This document shows, in pieces, positions 43,625 to 57,353 of a stretch of 64,000 nucleotides of DNA. Within the stretch, counting starts at the first letter, position 1; each line of letters starts with the position of its first letter. The notes beneath the pieces are model-generated. The model searched no databases. It was not told where the DNA came from and saw only the letters and a list, made by a program, of their open reading frames with translations. Origin of the DNA: Adiantum capillus-veneris (taxonomy: Eukaryota; Streptophyta; Polypodiopsida; Polypodiales; Pteridaceae). The stretch is from NCBI GenBank assembly GCA_014529385.2, contig CM043954.1, positions 6,201,806 to 6,265,805 of the forward strand. The letters are read 5' to 3'. The translations under genes were made by a program, and so were the position numbers.

Positions 43625-45199
43625 CTATAAGACATCACCAATCAATTTGTACCTGTATGCTCTACGCACAAAACCATACTTCTTAGACTTCTGAATCTCC
43701 TTTGGAATGATTCCTGTTAGCAAAAACTCCTCTTCTTGAGCCAAACTTTCCCGGCCATGATAAAGAGGTAAAGTGGTCCTTAACACAAATAGCTCCCCAA
43801 TCATGCCTTGAGCTACTTCATGTGCCTCTCCATTTAGAGCACGTTCAATGTGTCTGATGATCCATACTTCAAACTTTTTTAACAGGCCTTTAATTCTGAA
43901 GCACATTTCCTTCAATGAGGTGTTCTTGATCTTCCACACACCCAGCACTTGCTTCACCACTAACAAGGCATCACCTTTTATGCTCAACCTTCGAATCCCA
44001 TGCTTCAAACAAATGTGTAATCCGGATTCCAGAGTAGCATATTCAGCCTCATTGTTACTATGAGCATCCAATTTGAACCCTCTCTTGCATACTAGCTTCC
44101 CCTCTGGATCATAAAGTGCTATACCCCCTGAAGCTGCATCATGGCTCTTTCTGTATGAACCATCAAAGAACAACACATGTGCATTGCTGATCTGTGGCAC
44201 TTCTTCAACTACCTTTCTCACCACCTCTTCATTAACAATAAGGGGATTCTCCTTGTAGGTCAACAAATCAGCTAGGGTAGCCCTTGTACTATCTTCCACT
44301 AGAAAAGAGAACTCAAACTCTTGCAGCTCAATTACCCATTTCTTCACCACATTTGACATGTTAGTACCATTAATTAACTGTGGCAAAAAGGCATAACTCG
44401 TCAAGAAAACAAAAGGCCATGGTAGCAAGTAATGACGAAATCGTCGACAAGCAAATATTACACTGGCCATCACTAGCTCTACTTCCGAGAACTTTCTCTC
44501 CGCTACCAACTTCACTCGGCTTGCACAATACACTGGCCTCATATAATGGCTGCCCTTCCCCTTTTGCAATAGCATGGCTCCAATGGCATCATCCCCTACT
44601 GAGGGATTTACATAAAAAACTTTCTCCCAATCAGGAGCCTGCATGGCTGACAACCCCCCTAACACCTCTTTCACCTCTTGAAACACTTCTTCACACTTGT
44701 CATCCCATTGCAATGGATCATGCTTTGCCACTTTTTGTAATGGATAAAGAATCTGAGAAGACAATGGAATAAACCTTGCCATGTACTTCACTTTGTGTAT
44801 AAAGGTTGCCAATTGCTTCGTACTCGTAGGTGATGGAAGAAGAATAATAGACTTAACCTTGTCTGGATCAACCTCAATGCCATTTTCTGACACCATGTGG
44901 CCCAATAACTTCACCCTTGGCTGTGCTAGATGACATTTCTTTGGATTTAGTTGTCCTCCACATTCATCATATCGAGCCAATACCATCTGCAGCTTCTCAT
45001 GGTGTTCAGCCCTATTGCTATAAACACAGAAGTCATCCATAAAAGCTTTAACACAACTACCAATGAATGGTTCCAACATCCAATTTGCTCTCTCTTGATA
45101 GAAGGAAGGTCCATTTGACAACCCAAATGGCAATACTGTGTAGCAATAGCAGCCCCATGGCGTAATAAAAGTGGTCTTTGTGCGGTCTTTAAGAGAAAT
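43625..45199 (-). pseudogene. Element 5 RT palm to archaeal-type RNase H
   Basis: An open frame of about 500 codons. RT: MPFGLSNGPSFYQ and the catalytic FMDD (AFMDDFCVYS), GHMVSENGIEVDPDK and the thumb. First RNase H: VFYVNPSVGDDAIGAMLL, in which the leading catalytic D appears as N, then ELVMASVIFACRRFRHYLL; it looks degenerate. Second RNase H (about residues 318-450): LFFDGSYRKSHDAASGGI (D), HSNNEAEYATLESGL (E), SIKGDALLVVKQV (D) and RALNGEAHEVA, where the last acid of the usual N..AD is not clearly conserved. Known Tat/Ogre elements carry such a second enzyme, taken as an archaeal-type RNase H. Confidence 0.88.
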
Positions 45200-46405
45200 C
45201 TACAATTGAAAATAGCCTGAAAAACCATCACACACACTGTACCTCTCATAACCTGCCACTGAATCCAAGATCTGATCGATGAATGGAAGAGGATATGGGT
45301 TCTTCTTAGTGGCTGCGTTTAAGGGTTTAGAATCTACACAAATTCTCCACTTCCCATCCTTCTTTGGACTAACTACAACTGGACTCACCCATTCTGTGGT
45401 CTCCACAGGGACTATGAACCCTCCCTTCAACAACTTGTCCACCTCTTCTCGCAAGGCTTCCATTTGCTCTTGACCCATCCTTCTTAGCCTTTGCCGCACT
45501 GTCTTAGCACCTTCTTTCAGCTCTATATGCATCTCTTCACCCTTGAACCCTCTGATCTCTTCATATGAAGTAATGAACAAATCAGGAAAACTAGCTAGCA
45601 TGTGTAAATATATATCCTTCTCCAAAGCTGAGAGGTCTCCACTGATCATTTGTGTCATCAATTCCTGCTTCTTTGACAACTCAACCTTGGTTTGCATCAG
45701 CCCTTCAATCACTTCATAAGGCCCTTCACTTTCATCTTCAACCTCATTCGCAAATGCAACTAAACCAAACTCTTGGATTTCTTTGTCCATCAAAAGAAAT
45801 GCAACATCAGAATCCTCATCACTGCTGGTAGTGCTATCACTGTCCTCATCTGTCACCGTGGAAGATTCTTCATCACTAGACTCATCCTCATCTTCATAAA
45901 GCTCCTCTAATCGTTTCCTTGTGTCCATATTATAAAGCTTCTTGGTACCTGTCTTTCCATAGAGGCTAATCGTACCATGTCGCCAATCTTGAACAGCTCC
46001 CACTGCACGTAACCATGGTCTGCCCAGTATAATAGGATATGCTCCCAACCTTGCTGGCATCACATGAAAATCAACCACTGCCTTTGCATCATATGACTCC
46101 ACTTCTAAGATCTTTACAACACCCAAGCATTTTACTTTATGATGGTTTGCCAATCTGATCCGAAAACCTGACACCCCAGCCACTGTGAGACCCATCTTCT
46201 CAACGCATGAGTGTGTTATGACGCATATTTGGGCTCCGCCATCCACATAACCTTGTCCCAAATTTTTCCTTTTATGCCACACATCTACTATTGGACAAAT
46301 GTCTGGTAGCTCATCCATTGCCAACACCTTTACTGAACCTCTCTCTGGCTCTTTCTCCATTGGGTTAACCATCCTCTTCCACTGTCGCTTTAGCTTAGGC
46401 ACCAT
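45200..46405 (-). pseudogene. Element 5 protease and RT amino-terminal part
   Basis: The protease motif QGYVDGGAQICVIT lies near 46250-46205 and the second block AYPIILGRPWLRAV near 45990; a DGG active site is common in Tat-type elements. An acidic linker (EDEDESSDEESSTVTDEDSDS) follows, then the pre-RT MEALREEVDKLLKGGFIVPVE and RT fingers WVSPVVVSPKKDGKWRICVD, ending VCDGFSGYFQL before a TAG. The same frame continues past the stop into the RT palm at 45199. Confidence 0.86.
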
Positions 46406-46414
46406 CTCTATAAG

Positions 46415-47689
46415 CTACCCAAAAGTAACATCTGCCTTCCTGCTCATCAAATCCTCCTTCAAGTCATAGCTTAATTGCCCATACCCTAGTGGAAAATCTG
46501 AAACATGAAACTTTCGACGAGCTCTCCTTTTCCTCTTGGCCTTGACATCCTCGCCTTCATGGCTCTTTCCTTTCTTCTTACTAGGACCAGGGGCACTTCT
46601 TCCTTCCTTATCCTCTGTGGTCCTCTTCCCAATAGGCATCACTAATGTATCCTCTAGCTTTGATGCCTTCTCCAAGGTGACTACACTTAGCACTTTCGTC
46701 TTTCCCTTTTCCTCCTAGGTCAGTCCACTAGTTCCTTCGTCTCCCTTAATTTCGATGCCATAATCATTTGACCTAGTTAGCACCTGTCTTGGAAATGGAT
46801 ACATGTCTCCCCCCATCCTTGGTGGCTTATCACATTGCGGGTTGATGTGACCCAACTCTCCACAATTGTAACATGTGGGCGTCTGCCTCCAAAACCTACC
46901 ATTGCTTTGTCCAGCACCATTCCTAGGCCTTTCTTCACCTCCTGGCTGATTTGCAAACCTCCCTCGACCTCGATTATTTCCCACTTGACCTAGCATGTTT
47001 AGGCTGAGATTCTTCATCAAATCTACCACTTGCCTCATGTCTTGCCTTAGCCCATCATCTTGCACCGATGTAGTGACCACTGCTGGCATAACCTGAGTAG
47101 TAACAGGAACCACTGGTTCATGATGAACCCCTGACATGCGACCTTGTAAAGACTCTATAGGCTGAAATTCAGACCTCATGGGCAAAGACTCCACCCCTAA
47201 CTGGCTCATTTTCCTCAACTTCCACTCTTTGTTTCTTGCTACCTCTAGTGCATCTTCATATTTCCTAGGCTTCTTTAGCTCCACTCTCCAACGTAAATTC
47301 TCCCAAAGACCAGCTAAGAACCTATCCTTCTTCATCATGTCAGCCGGGGGTACCTATGGTGCTAAGGCCTTGCACATCCGCTCCCATGCCAATGAGAACT
47401 TACGTATGTACGCATCTACTGGCTCACCTTCCTTTTGCACCAAACCTTGTACTTCTTGCCACACTTTGTCAGGATCTTCTATCTTCACAAACTCCACTTC
47501 CAACCCATGCCTTAGATTGTCCCAACTCAATCTTACAGGTGGATCCGCTCCACCCAACTCCTCTTCAAATGTTTTGGACAAGACTCGTGCATCACTCTTC
47601 AAACAAATTTGGAGAAGACGTAACATCTGCACAGGGTCATGAATCTGGTTGCTAATGCAGGCAACCTCCATCTTCATCACTTCTTCCAT
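46415..47689 (-). pseudogene. Element 5 gag
   Basis: One frame with TAG stops at 47354 and 46715 and a last one at 46415. The first part has WDNLRHGLEVEF, VDAYIRKFSLAWERMC; then FLAGLWENLRWRVELKKPRKYEDALEVA, typical retrotransposon gag helices. A single CCHC knuckle CYNCGELGHINPQC is near 46870-46830. A basic, lysine-rich tail (KKKGKSHEGEDVKAKRKRRARRK) precedes the protease. Plus-strand frames across the region are shadows. Confidence 0.85.
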
Positions 47690-48731
47690 GAAACTCCGGA
47701 TAAGAGAAAGCCATGGCTACCCAAGTTACAATGCTTTGAGAACCCCTTTGAACACACGTGCAAGAACCCAAAACTTTTGACTACCCAATCCCCAGAAACT
47801 TCAATGGAGCTCAACTTTAGATAAGGACAAACACATGCACATCAAATGAGTTTTCATAGTTGCATCGGAATTACAACAGGCAAAGGGCATTCCAAGATCT
47901 CTCGTAATCTTCTTGGCCCGAACATAAAGACTATGCGCTGTTGGAAAAAAATCTTCCTAGACACATGAACATTTATCTGGATTCTTTGAGTTAAATGAAA
48001 TGGAGTGAATTGAGGGCCATTTTGATCATCCATTAAAGCCAACCATGAAGCTCCCAAGAAGGCACACCTGACTTAACCTCTGATTTTGCCAAAATTTCAG
48101 CAACATAACAGCATAAATGGCTCAAAAGACCAAAAAACCAGCCATCATAACTTGGAAAATTTTTGGCAGAGTTTCCCCAGAAATAGAGCAGTAGGAACCC
48201 AAAATATAGACTATATATGTATACATAAACTGTCAACAATAGAACCCGAGCATCAAGTAGGACTCACTAATACATAGCCTATGGCAAGGTCACAAAAAGG
48301 GTGCTCCAGCTACCTATATCACCGAAAGGATCTCCACATTTGAGAATCCCCCAGCTCAATAAAAACCTCACGCTATCGACCCTCACACGAAGGCTAATGC
48401 AAATCCCGTATAGTCAAGTCTCAGAAATGACTATCTTCCAGACCAAGTCTCAGAAATGGCTGGGACTGCCAAATACAACCAAGTATGGCTCCACAAATGC
48501 ATACAATGGCAGTTTCCACAAGTAACGTACAATCCAGCGGACAATGCGCTCAAATAGGCGCCAAGTGATGCATACCCACAACTGCAAGTGACATCACAGC
48601 TAGTATATCACTGTACTCCAGCTACATGTACCTGTGTGAATCACCTGTACCTGTACCTGTACCTATCCCTGTAACCTGTAATCCCCAATCTCGAAGCTCG
48701 AAGCTCGAAGCAGAAGGTACTCGAAGAAGAT
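47690..48731 (-). other. Element 5 leader with short tandem repeats
   Basis: No gene-like frame. Near the PBS are a CCTGTA hexamer repeat (about 48641-48667) and three copies of TCGAAGC (about 48693-48713). This is the untranslated leader between PBS and gag; its length of about 1 kb is long for the type. Confidence 0.55.
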
Positions 48732-48748
48732 CCTCTGTGGGGGCGCCA
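48732..48748 (-). promoter_or_regulatory. Primer binding site of element 5
   Basis: The minus strand reads TGGCGCCCCCACAGAGG, six bases from the LTR edge at 48755. It starts with the TGGCGCC expected for a tRNA ending GGCGCCA (shared by plant tRNA-Lys and tRNA-Asp types); the exact tRNA is not resolved. Confidence 0.75.
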
Positions 48749-48754
48749 AAAGAA

Positions 48755-49898
48755 TGTGAGCGGGATGGAAACACACACAACGCCTCTATAATGACCCGAC
48801 ACACACTCTTGGGATGATACACACACACACATTATGAAGCACCACTCGGCTTACACAACCAGCCTGGCCGAGACAGGAAACACACAGACGGAGTGAGAAG
48901 AGAGAGATTTCCCACTTGCCCACTCAACACTCACACATACACACTCACACACGCACTCTCAATTCAGCTCAAAGGAGGAAAATTGCTATTGTTTAGACTC
49001 AATGAAGCTCATCCCAACACCAATGGGGCAAATAGTTTACACAGTATTGAGGAAATACACCAGATACAACCAGAAAGTTAAGCAGAGGCTTCACTCACCG
49101 GAGAAGATTACACAGAAAAATAGCAGAAAATCTGTGAGGAATTTGGAAAAATGGACAGCACCATTGCGTTCGAAACGCCCAAAAACCCCAGTCTACAATG
49201 TCAAAGTGCTCAAATCCGACCTCGGATGAGCAGTTTAGGGCCAAAAAATGCTCCAAAAACAGCAAAAACACACTTGTGTCTGTTCCTCCTCTCTTCTCCA
49301 CGTTTTTTCTGGTCTTCTCTCTGTTTTTTCAGTTTCCACACTTAGCTTTATTAGTTGGGCACCCTTGGCCTTTTAGATGACCTCAAACGGACCCCGAACA
49401 GGCCAAAAACTGACCTCGCAGTGCATAGTTGTCACCTTTTTGCATCATCTGCACACCTGGCACTCATTTCTTTTCAATAATGCGTCTCGCAACCACGTGA
49501 AGTGGCCCCAAAAAGTGGTCGTAATGATGACCTTTCCGCATACCTCTCACAAGAAAACACGCACGTTGTGTCCGTATTCATCCACGTGCAAATATTGACC
49601 CCGTTCGACCTCCTAACGCCACTCGATGCCATCTGACGCACCTACTTACCTCATGTCGTCGGCCCGCGGATAGCTTCCTCGAGAATTTTTACGTGCTACC
49701 AACTCCTCCTTATTGTAGAAAAAACACAGTGGTACTGGTAATAGTGAAAATCGATGCACTATGTACACCCTGTCCTACCTGTACACATGTGGGCCCCACG
49801 TAACCATCTGGCTCTGAAAAATGGGCAATTCTTTATTCGATGCACCATGCATGTGTATGTACATATGAGAAATACCTTGCTCCAAAAAACTCCTGACA
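48755..49898 (-). repeat. Element 5 LTR (5' LTR)
   Basis: Begins TGTGAGCGGGATGG and ends AAAACTCCTGACA. It matches 41209-42356, with one extra short segment near 49260 (ACAGCAAAA). CCGT follows as TSD. Confidence 0.92.
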
Positions 49899-49902
49899 CC
49901 GT

Positions 49903-51945
49903 CTAGGGCATGGAAACACTCACCAATTAGTGAGCTAATCATGGCAACACGAATGGAAACTCTATGAAGTGGGCTTCTTGGCCTATGGAGGAGCTTAGAC
50001 ATGATGTCTAGAAATCTCCACGTACAGTTCTCTTCACCTCAAATCAACCCAATCATACACACTAAAAACTGCAAAAACGCATACATCACTAATCCCATCA
50101 AGCAACACATTAATCACAAGCACACACACATAGATCTTGAGCATCCGCACTTCAATCAAACCTACATACACACACAAAGAATAGAGGGAAATCACACAAG
50201 ATAAGAGTGGGATTAACTACTAGTTAGTTACAATCTAGCTAGTCAAAGCATCACTAACAATCATCAGAAGTATGAAAGAGGCATAGTGAAAGAGAATTAA
50301 GCTTTGATTAGTGTCAATCAACCCAGATGAGCAAGGAGAATCTCAAGGACTCCATAGCCCCGCACCTCATGAGATCTCACCAAAGAGTGGTCTCAACAAA
50401 TGAGGTTGAGCACCCTAATTTCCTTTACACACTACCTTATATACCTAGGATAAAAATATGCATTGTTCCGGCACCCAAGGCCTTTAGGGCTCCGTATCTC
50501 ACCAAATATGCAACCTAGGCACACTAACTGACCTATTCTTTACATCTTGGAACTCCCATTGAGCCCATAACCCATTACAAATATTACAATGGCTTGAAAT
50601 AAATTGGAAAATTACAAAACATGGCCATTTTTGGAAAATGTGAAAAATGCATAACTCCAATCTTTATTGCTTATTTGTATTGATCTTCGATGTGCTTTGT
50701 CAATCTTGGGCCTTTAGCAAATTCTATTAGCTAACGTTGAGAGACCCATGTGATGATGTGATTATAGGTCATGCAATGGGGTCAGAGCCAAGTGAATAGG
50801 AGGCTTGGTGACTGCCCATCACTTCTGTTAACTAACGTTGAGAGACCTGTGTGATGATGTGATTATAGGTCATGTGATGGGGTTAGAGCCAAGTGAATAG
50901 GGGGCTTGGTAACTTCCTATCACTTCTCTTTTCTTGGTTCTAATCTTTGCAAACAAACGCCAGCTTAGTTAACATGTTGGGGATACCATTGTAGCATAGC
51001 TCCAATGACCAACAATAATAGTCAATCCAGAGATATGAGCTACCTAGCTAGGACATGGAAACACTCATCAATTATTGAGCTAATCATGGCAACACGAATG
51101 ACAACTCTATGAAGTGGGCTTTTCAGCTTATGGAGGAGCTAAGCCACAATGTTTGGCAATCTCCACATCCACTTCTCTATACCTCAAATCAACCCAATCA
51201 CACACACTAACGATTGCAAATACGCACACATCACTATAATCCCATCAAGAAACACACTAATCACAAGTGCACACACATAGATCAATTGAGCATCTACACT
51301 CCAATCAAACCTACATGCACACACAAAGAATAGAGGGAAATCACACAATATTAGAGCGAGATTAACTACTAATTAGTTACGATCTAGCTAGTGAAAGCAT
51401 CACTAACAATCATAAGAAGTATGAGAGGGGAATAATGAAAGATAATTAAGACTTGATTAGTGTTAATTGAGTTACATGATCAAGGAGAATCTCAAGGACT
51501 CCATAGCCACACACCTCATGAGCTCTCACCAAAGAGTGGTCTCAACAAATGAGGCTGGCACCCTAGTTTCCTTTACACAATGCCTTATATACCTAGGATA
51601 AAAATATGCATTGTTTGGGCACCCAAGACCTTAGGGCTCCATATGTCAATGCATCTGAAACCTTGGCACACTAACTAACCTATTCTTTATAGCTTGGGAC
51701 TCCCATTGAGCTCGTAACCCATTACAAATATTAAGTGTCTTGAAATAAATCAAAAAATTACAATACATCGTCATTTCTGGAAAATGTGAAAAATGTTTAA
51801 CTCCAATCTTTAATGCTTCTTCGTATTGATCTTTGATGTGCTTTGCAAGGCTTGGGCCTTTAGCAGCTTCTGTTAACTGATGAGCGATGAGAGACCTGTG
51901 TGATGATGTGATTACAAGTCATGCAATGGGGTCAGAACTAGGCTT
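49903..51945. repeat. R1 tandem array: rest of unit A, unit B and start of unit C
   Basis: Unit A resumes at 49903 (CTAGGGCATGGAAACACTCA) and ends near 50751; together with 41014-41208 it is about 1,042 bp. Unit B spans about 50852-51898 and is colinear with it. Unit C starts at 51899 (TGATGATGTGATTACAAG) and is lost after 51945. A local 100-bp duplication (50752-50851 versus 50852 onward) lies at the A/B junction. No coding frame persists across the units. It is neither an LTR pair (there is no internal region) nor a known satellite to me. Confidence 0.82.
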
Positions 51946-53007
51946 GATGTTTTTCACCATCTTGAGATAATATTTGACTTCAAGATTGTCTTCATGAAAC
52001 TGCTGGTATTCATTGCTATCTGCATCCCAATATACATATGTGAGCTTGGTCACATGCAATTGCTTGAACACTATTGGATCGGTTGGTTTTTGACTTTGAC
52101 TTATGAAAGTCAATTGAAACTTATGTCCTTGATAATCTTCATACTGGCACTTGTCTACAAATTCGAATGGAATTTGGGTCAACTGGAAACTTCCAATAAC
52201 CATATGGTCTTTCAATGGTTTTTGGTTTGAAGGGGTCTACTGGCTAGAAGTTTTAGGGCTTCCAAATGGTGTTGCATTTCTTGGTATAAGAGCTGAGTTT
52301 GATGTGTTTGCAGCTCCCCCCTTCGTAGGGTGATCACTATATCTTTCTCCATGATGATAATTCAAAACTTTTTGGCTTTGGCTTGGTCTCACCTTGTGGG
52401 AGTGTGAAGGAAACACTATTGATGTCTGGCATCCGTAAACCTTCTGCATAGTTTCCTATGTACCTCCATGAAAGAGGACAAATAATTCCCCAAGTAAACT
52501 TATAAATAATAATATCTTTACCTTGATATTGTCTATCCCATGGGTCTCCTGTGATATGAGCCTTTGTGGTTTCAAGACCCAAGGCATCATAGATTTTAGA
52601 CTCTTGTCTATATCTTTGGCTTTTTTGGTCAAAGTATATGTTGGTCTTGTCACAAAGTCGAAGCTTGATTTTTGATGAAGGAGAGTTTGGCTCTGAAAAA
52701 AATTTTGGGTTGACTAGGGTAATGTCATTCATCTCTAGAGAGGATGGGCTATATAGAATCTTTCTTGTGAAATGAATCATCCTTTTGGATCTATCACTGG
52801 GCAAACTTCTATGAGCTGGTATGCGGGCCTTTCAAACACTAGTCAATCCTTTTTGTACAATTTCCCTTCTCGTTCTACATAGTGTGCATATGAATTACGT
52901 GTGCCATACAATGCTAACATCATTTGCTTTGATGTGTCTCTTGGACTGGTGAATGATTGCACACTAGCGGCAGTGGATGTAGAATCATTTACAAACTTAA
53001 CACTCAT
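51919..53007 (-). pseudogene. Unrecognised broken ORF of about 360 codons
   Basis: Starts at ATG 53007 (MSVKFVNDSTSTAASVQSF) and reads to a TGA at 52843, shifts frame near 52805 into 52804-52337 (FTRKILYSPSSLEMNDITLVN ... GDPWDRQYQGKDIIIYKFTW ... WRYIGNYAEGLRMPDINS), then shifts back near 52370 to end at 51919 with one further stop at 52237. Charge and hydrophobicity look like a real folded protein, with a strand-rich middle. I recognise no family. It may be an unclassified transposon or virus-derived gene or a decayed host gene. No promoter or intron borders were evident. Confidence 0.5.
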
Positions 53008-53055
53008 TATGATCTTTGGTGATATCTAAACGATTTGATCAAATTCACGTAAGAA

Positions 53056-53171
53056 TTTTTGTTCAAAGGATCAATTTTTAGGCTTTTCATGTTCCTGTGC
53101 ATCTTCATGCAATTTTTTGTTCAAAGGATCAATTTTTAGGATTTTCATGTTCATGTGCATCTTCATGCAAA
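53056..53171. repeat. 58-bp tandem duplication
   Basis: TTTTTGTTCAAAGGATCAAT at 53056 recurs at 53114, and both copies continue through TTTTCATGTTC-TGTGCATCTTCATGCAA. It lies upstream of the unrecognised ORF (minus strand). Confidence 0.85.
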
Positions 53172-54820
<1,649 letters not shown>

Positions 54821-55037
54821 TATCGTCCTCGGAGGTCAAATATGACCTATGGGACCAAAGTTACATGTGATATGGTATGTGTATGGCTGATGAGTGACTC
54901 TCGATGCTCCAAAATTGTGGTAATGAGAGTCGCAATGGAGAGCCCAGACTGTGACTGGGAGAGGAAAGTGTGTAGGTCTAAGTCATGGATGAATATGTGA
55001 GAGAAGGAAGTTCGGATGTGACCAAAAGCTAAGCACT

Positions 55038-55711
55038 CTAGTAGTGTGTGGTACTAAGACTCTCAAACTTGTAATGAGCATAATGTGCCCAATCCATATG
55101 ACTCTTCTCCATTGCCCCAACGCCCTGTCTCGCATCGAAGGGAATGGGAGATACATCGGATGACTGCGATAGTGTGTATTTCCGACAAGGGGATAGGCTT
55201 AAGCATGTAAGTGTAAGTACGGTTTCCTCTTTCAGTGAAGGACATGGTTTTGTAGTTGGGGGCAATATGAGCGTGACCCACCGGATTTCTCCCAAGACAT
55301 AATACATTGGCGTTGCAGAAAAGCTTCATTCACTTGGGAGTCAATTGAAGCATCATGTAGCAAGTGTAATGCATCCCATCTCCCAAACCACTTCTTTATG
55401 TCTTGCATCCATCCTCTTCCTTTTATGCGTCTTTTGAACTTTTTTGCTTGCTTCCCATGCAATTATAGGAAGTTGATGTGAGGGGTTTTGACGCATCGTT
55501 ATCATGTACTCCACAACCCTTTCCATGCCCATAACCTCAATTGGAAGAAGTCCCGACTCAAGAAGTAGGAGCATATATGGTGTTTGTGTGTCTTAACTTG
55601 GAGAAAGTTTGTAAGAAAACGCTTTTGGACATTCTCAAACTCTTTCCAAGTAGACTTTGAGATGCTCCCGCTCCACACTTCAACTCCATAAAGAAGAACC
55701 GGTGTCAGCAA
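55038..55711 (-). pseudogene. LINE C-terminal region after RT
   Basis: Frames 55711-55502, 55462-55232 and 55329-55038 together show LLYGVEVWSGSISKSTWKEFENVQKRFL, the region after the RT thumb that often names a LINE (LLYGAEVWG), then NEAFLQRQC, RSYCPQLQ and LRCETGRWGNGEESYGLG. The last matches the RLETGRW pattern that ends many plant and algal LINEs. Several frameshifts occur. Confidence 0.7.
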
Positions 55712-56886
55712 TGCATCAAAAAGGTACTTCTTGAGAACTTAACACTTGATGTTTCCCGCATTACACATGTTCTCAAATGCATAATATGATCTCTTTCCCA
55801 CTTCCAAACGATGCATAGCACATTCATGCCACTTGTGATTGGACGGAACCTCAAGGTCAAGGTACTTGAAGCTCTCAACAACTTTAAGTGTCTCACTGTT
55901 ATACACAATGCATCTATTCTCCTTATGGTTGGTTTTGCAAGCATAACCTTTATTTTGAATTCATTCACAATCAGCCCACTATGCAAGCAAAATTTCTCAA
56001 GGACAACCATAAGTATTTGTGCATCTTCTAATGTATGTGCTAGAAGCACTACATCATGTGCATACAACAAAAGCATGATTACCGCATTGCAAATAGTGAC
56101 CCCTTCAATACCTTCTTCTTGCATAAAGTCAAGTACCATTTTTTTTTATTGATCGATGCATAGACCAAAGAGAGTTGGTGACAATATACATCCTTCTTTA
56201 ACCCCAATAGTGCTTACAGATTGAAATTTCTATTCCCATATGCAATTGACACATCACCTTCTCATAAATTCGAGAAACCGCAAGCATAAACTCACTTGGA
56301 ACTTGGGGTTCTTCCATCCTTCTCCACAAATTGTTATGTGGAATCATATCAAAGGCTTTCTTAAAGTCCACAAAACAACAATACAATCTCTTGCCTCTCA
56401 ACCGACTTTCCTCCATGAGAACACGAAGAGTGACACGATGATCAATGGTGCTATGGCATTGACAAAACCCACTTGTCCTTTTGCAAATCACTCAATCTCA
56501 TCTCCATTATGCACCCAAACATTTTTTCTAGAAGAGACCCGATTATTATATAGTCTGGTAGTTGTTTACATTCTTTACATCCCTCCTTTATGCAAAGACT
56601 TAACCCAATTAGTACTCCAATCATAAGGTATACCATGTTGAAGTGCAAGGTTGAACATATCACACATCCACTCATGGGTAAAATCTCCCATCCATCTTAT
56701 CATCTCCAGCTTGATACCTTGAAGATCTCCTGCTTTGCGAGTGGCCAACTTTTCAAGCCCATCGCATATATCCTCAATAGTAAAAAAAGAGGGCATACAT
56801 GGGAGTGAACCATAAAATAACATTTTTTCAGCATATGGTTGCTCATATAATTGCCTATAATGTGTGTACATATCCACAAGACTCAA
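55705..56886 (-). pseudogene. LINE reverse transcriptase
   Basis: Pieces in order: TRKAGDLQGIKLEMIRW and PYDWSTNWVKSLHKGG (palm start), ILDNRRTSGFCQCHSTIDHRVTLRVL region, CCFVDFKKAFDMIPHNNLWRRM (the FVDFxKAFD motif with its catalytic D), then AHDVVLLAHTLEDAQ where the usual YADD reads YAHD, and FCLHSGLIVNEFKIKVM. The third-motif substitution and frameshifts near 56680, 56500 and 56150 make it inactive. Confidence 0.8.
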
Positions 56887-57353
56887 GTTACCAAAATTCT
56901 CAACCCGCTTGCCCCTTAAGTTTTTTCAAAATCTTCCACATGCACGTGCATTTTCTTGGACTTGAAAAAGTTTTTTTTTTACTTCTCATCTTCTTCTCTT
57001 CTTTTGAATCAATCGCTTGTATGTATGCAAATGACTTTGATAGTTGTCTTTGTCCATAGTTGCATCAAGCTTTATCAAGGACTTTTGAGAATCTTGACAT
57101 TCTTTATCAAACCACCTTTTGCATTATCTATCTTTGTTGATACCACGGAGATGCTTTATGGCAAAGAATTCTTCGACACAAGAACAAATAAATTTCTTGA
57201 AAGCTTCCCATTTAATTTCCAATGGTACGTCATATTGAAGCTTTGTCATCCATAACTTTTGCTTAACCATTTCAATGTACATTGGTGCCCATTTGAAATC
57301 CATACATAATGATAACTTCTCTTCCCTTTGGCTATATTATCATGCTTAGTTGC

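Larger units (their letters stand above)
41209..49898 (-). mobile_element. Element 5: Tat-type Ty3/gypsy retrotransposon with a second RNase H
   Basis: An 8.7-kb minus-strand element with LTRs of about 1.15 kb (41209-42356 and 48755-49898) starting TGTGAGC and ending in ACA at the right copy. The 4-bp CCGT flanks it on both sides (41205-41208 and 49899-49902). Gag, protease, RT, RNase H, an archaeal-type RNase H and integrase occur in order, nearly all in one frame. The extra RNase H between RNase H and integrase is the mark of the Tat lineage. It is inserted in an R1 tandem unit. In-frame premature stops and two frameshifted patches disable it. Confidence 0.92.

Noticed and set aside
44380-44772. 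Plus-strand 130-codon frame
   Set aside because: It is antisense to the RT/RNase H frame of element 5, which carries clear motifs.
49903-51945. R1 units as the two LTRs of a small non-autonomous element
   Set aside because: Units A and B are directly adjacent with no internal region, PBS or PPT between them.
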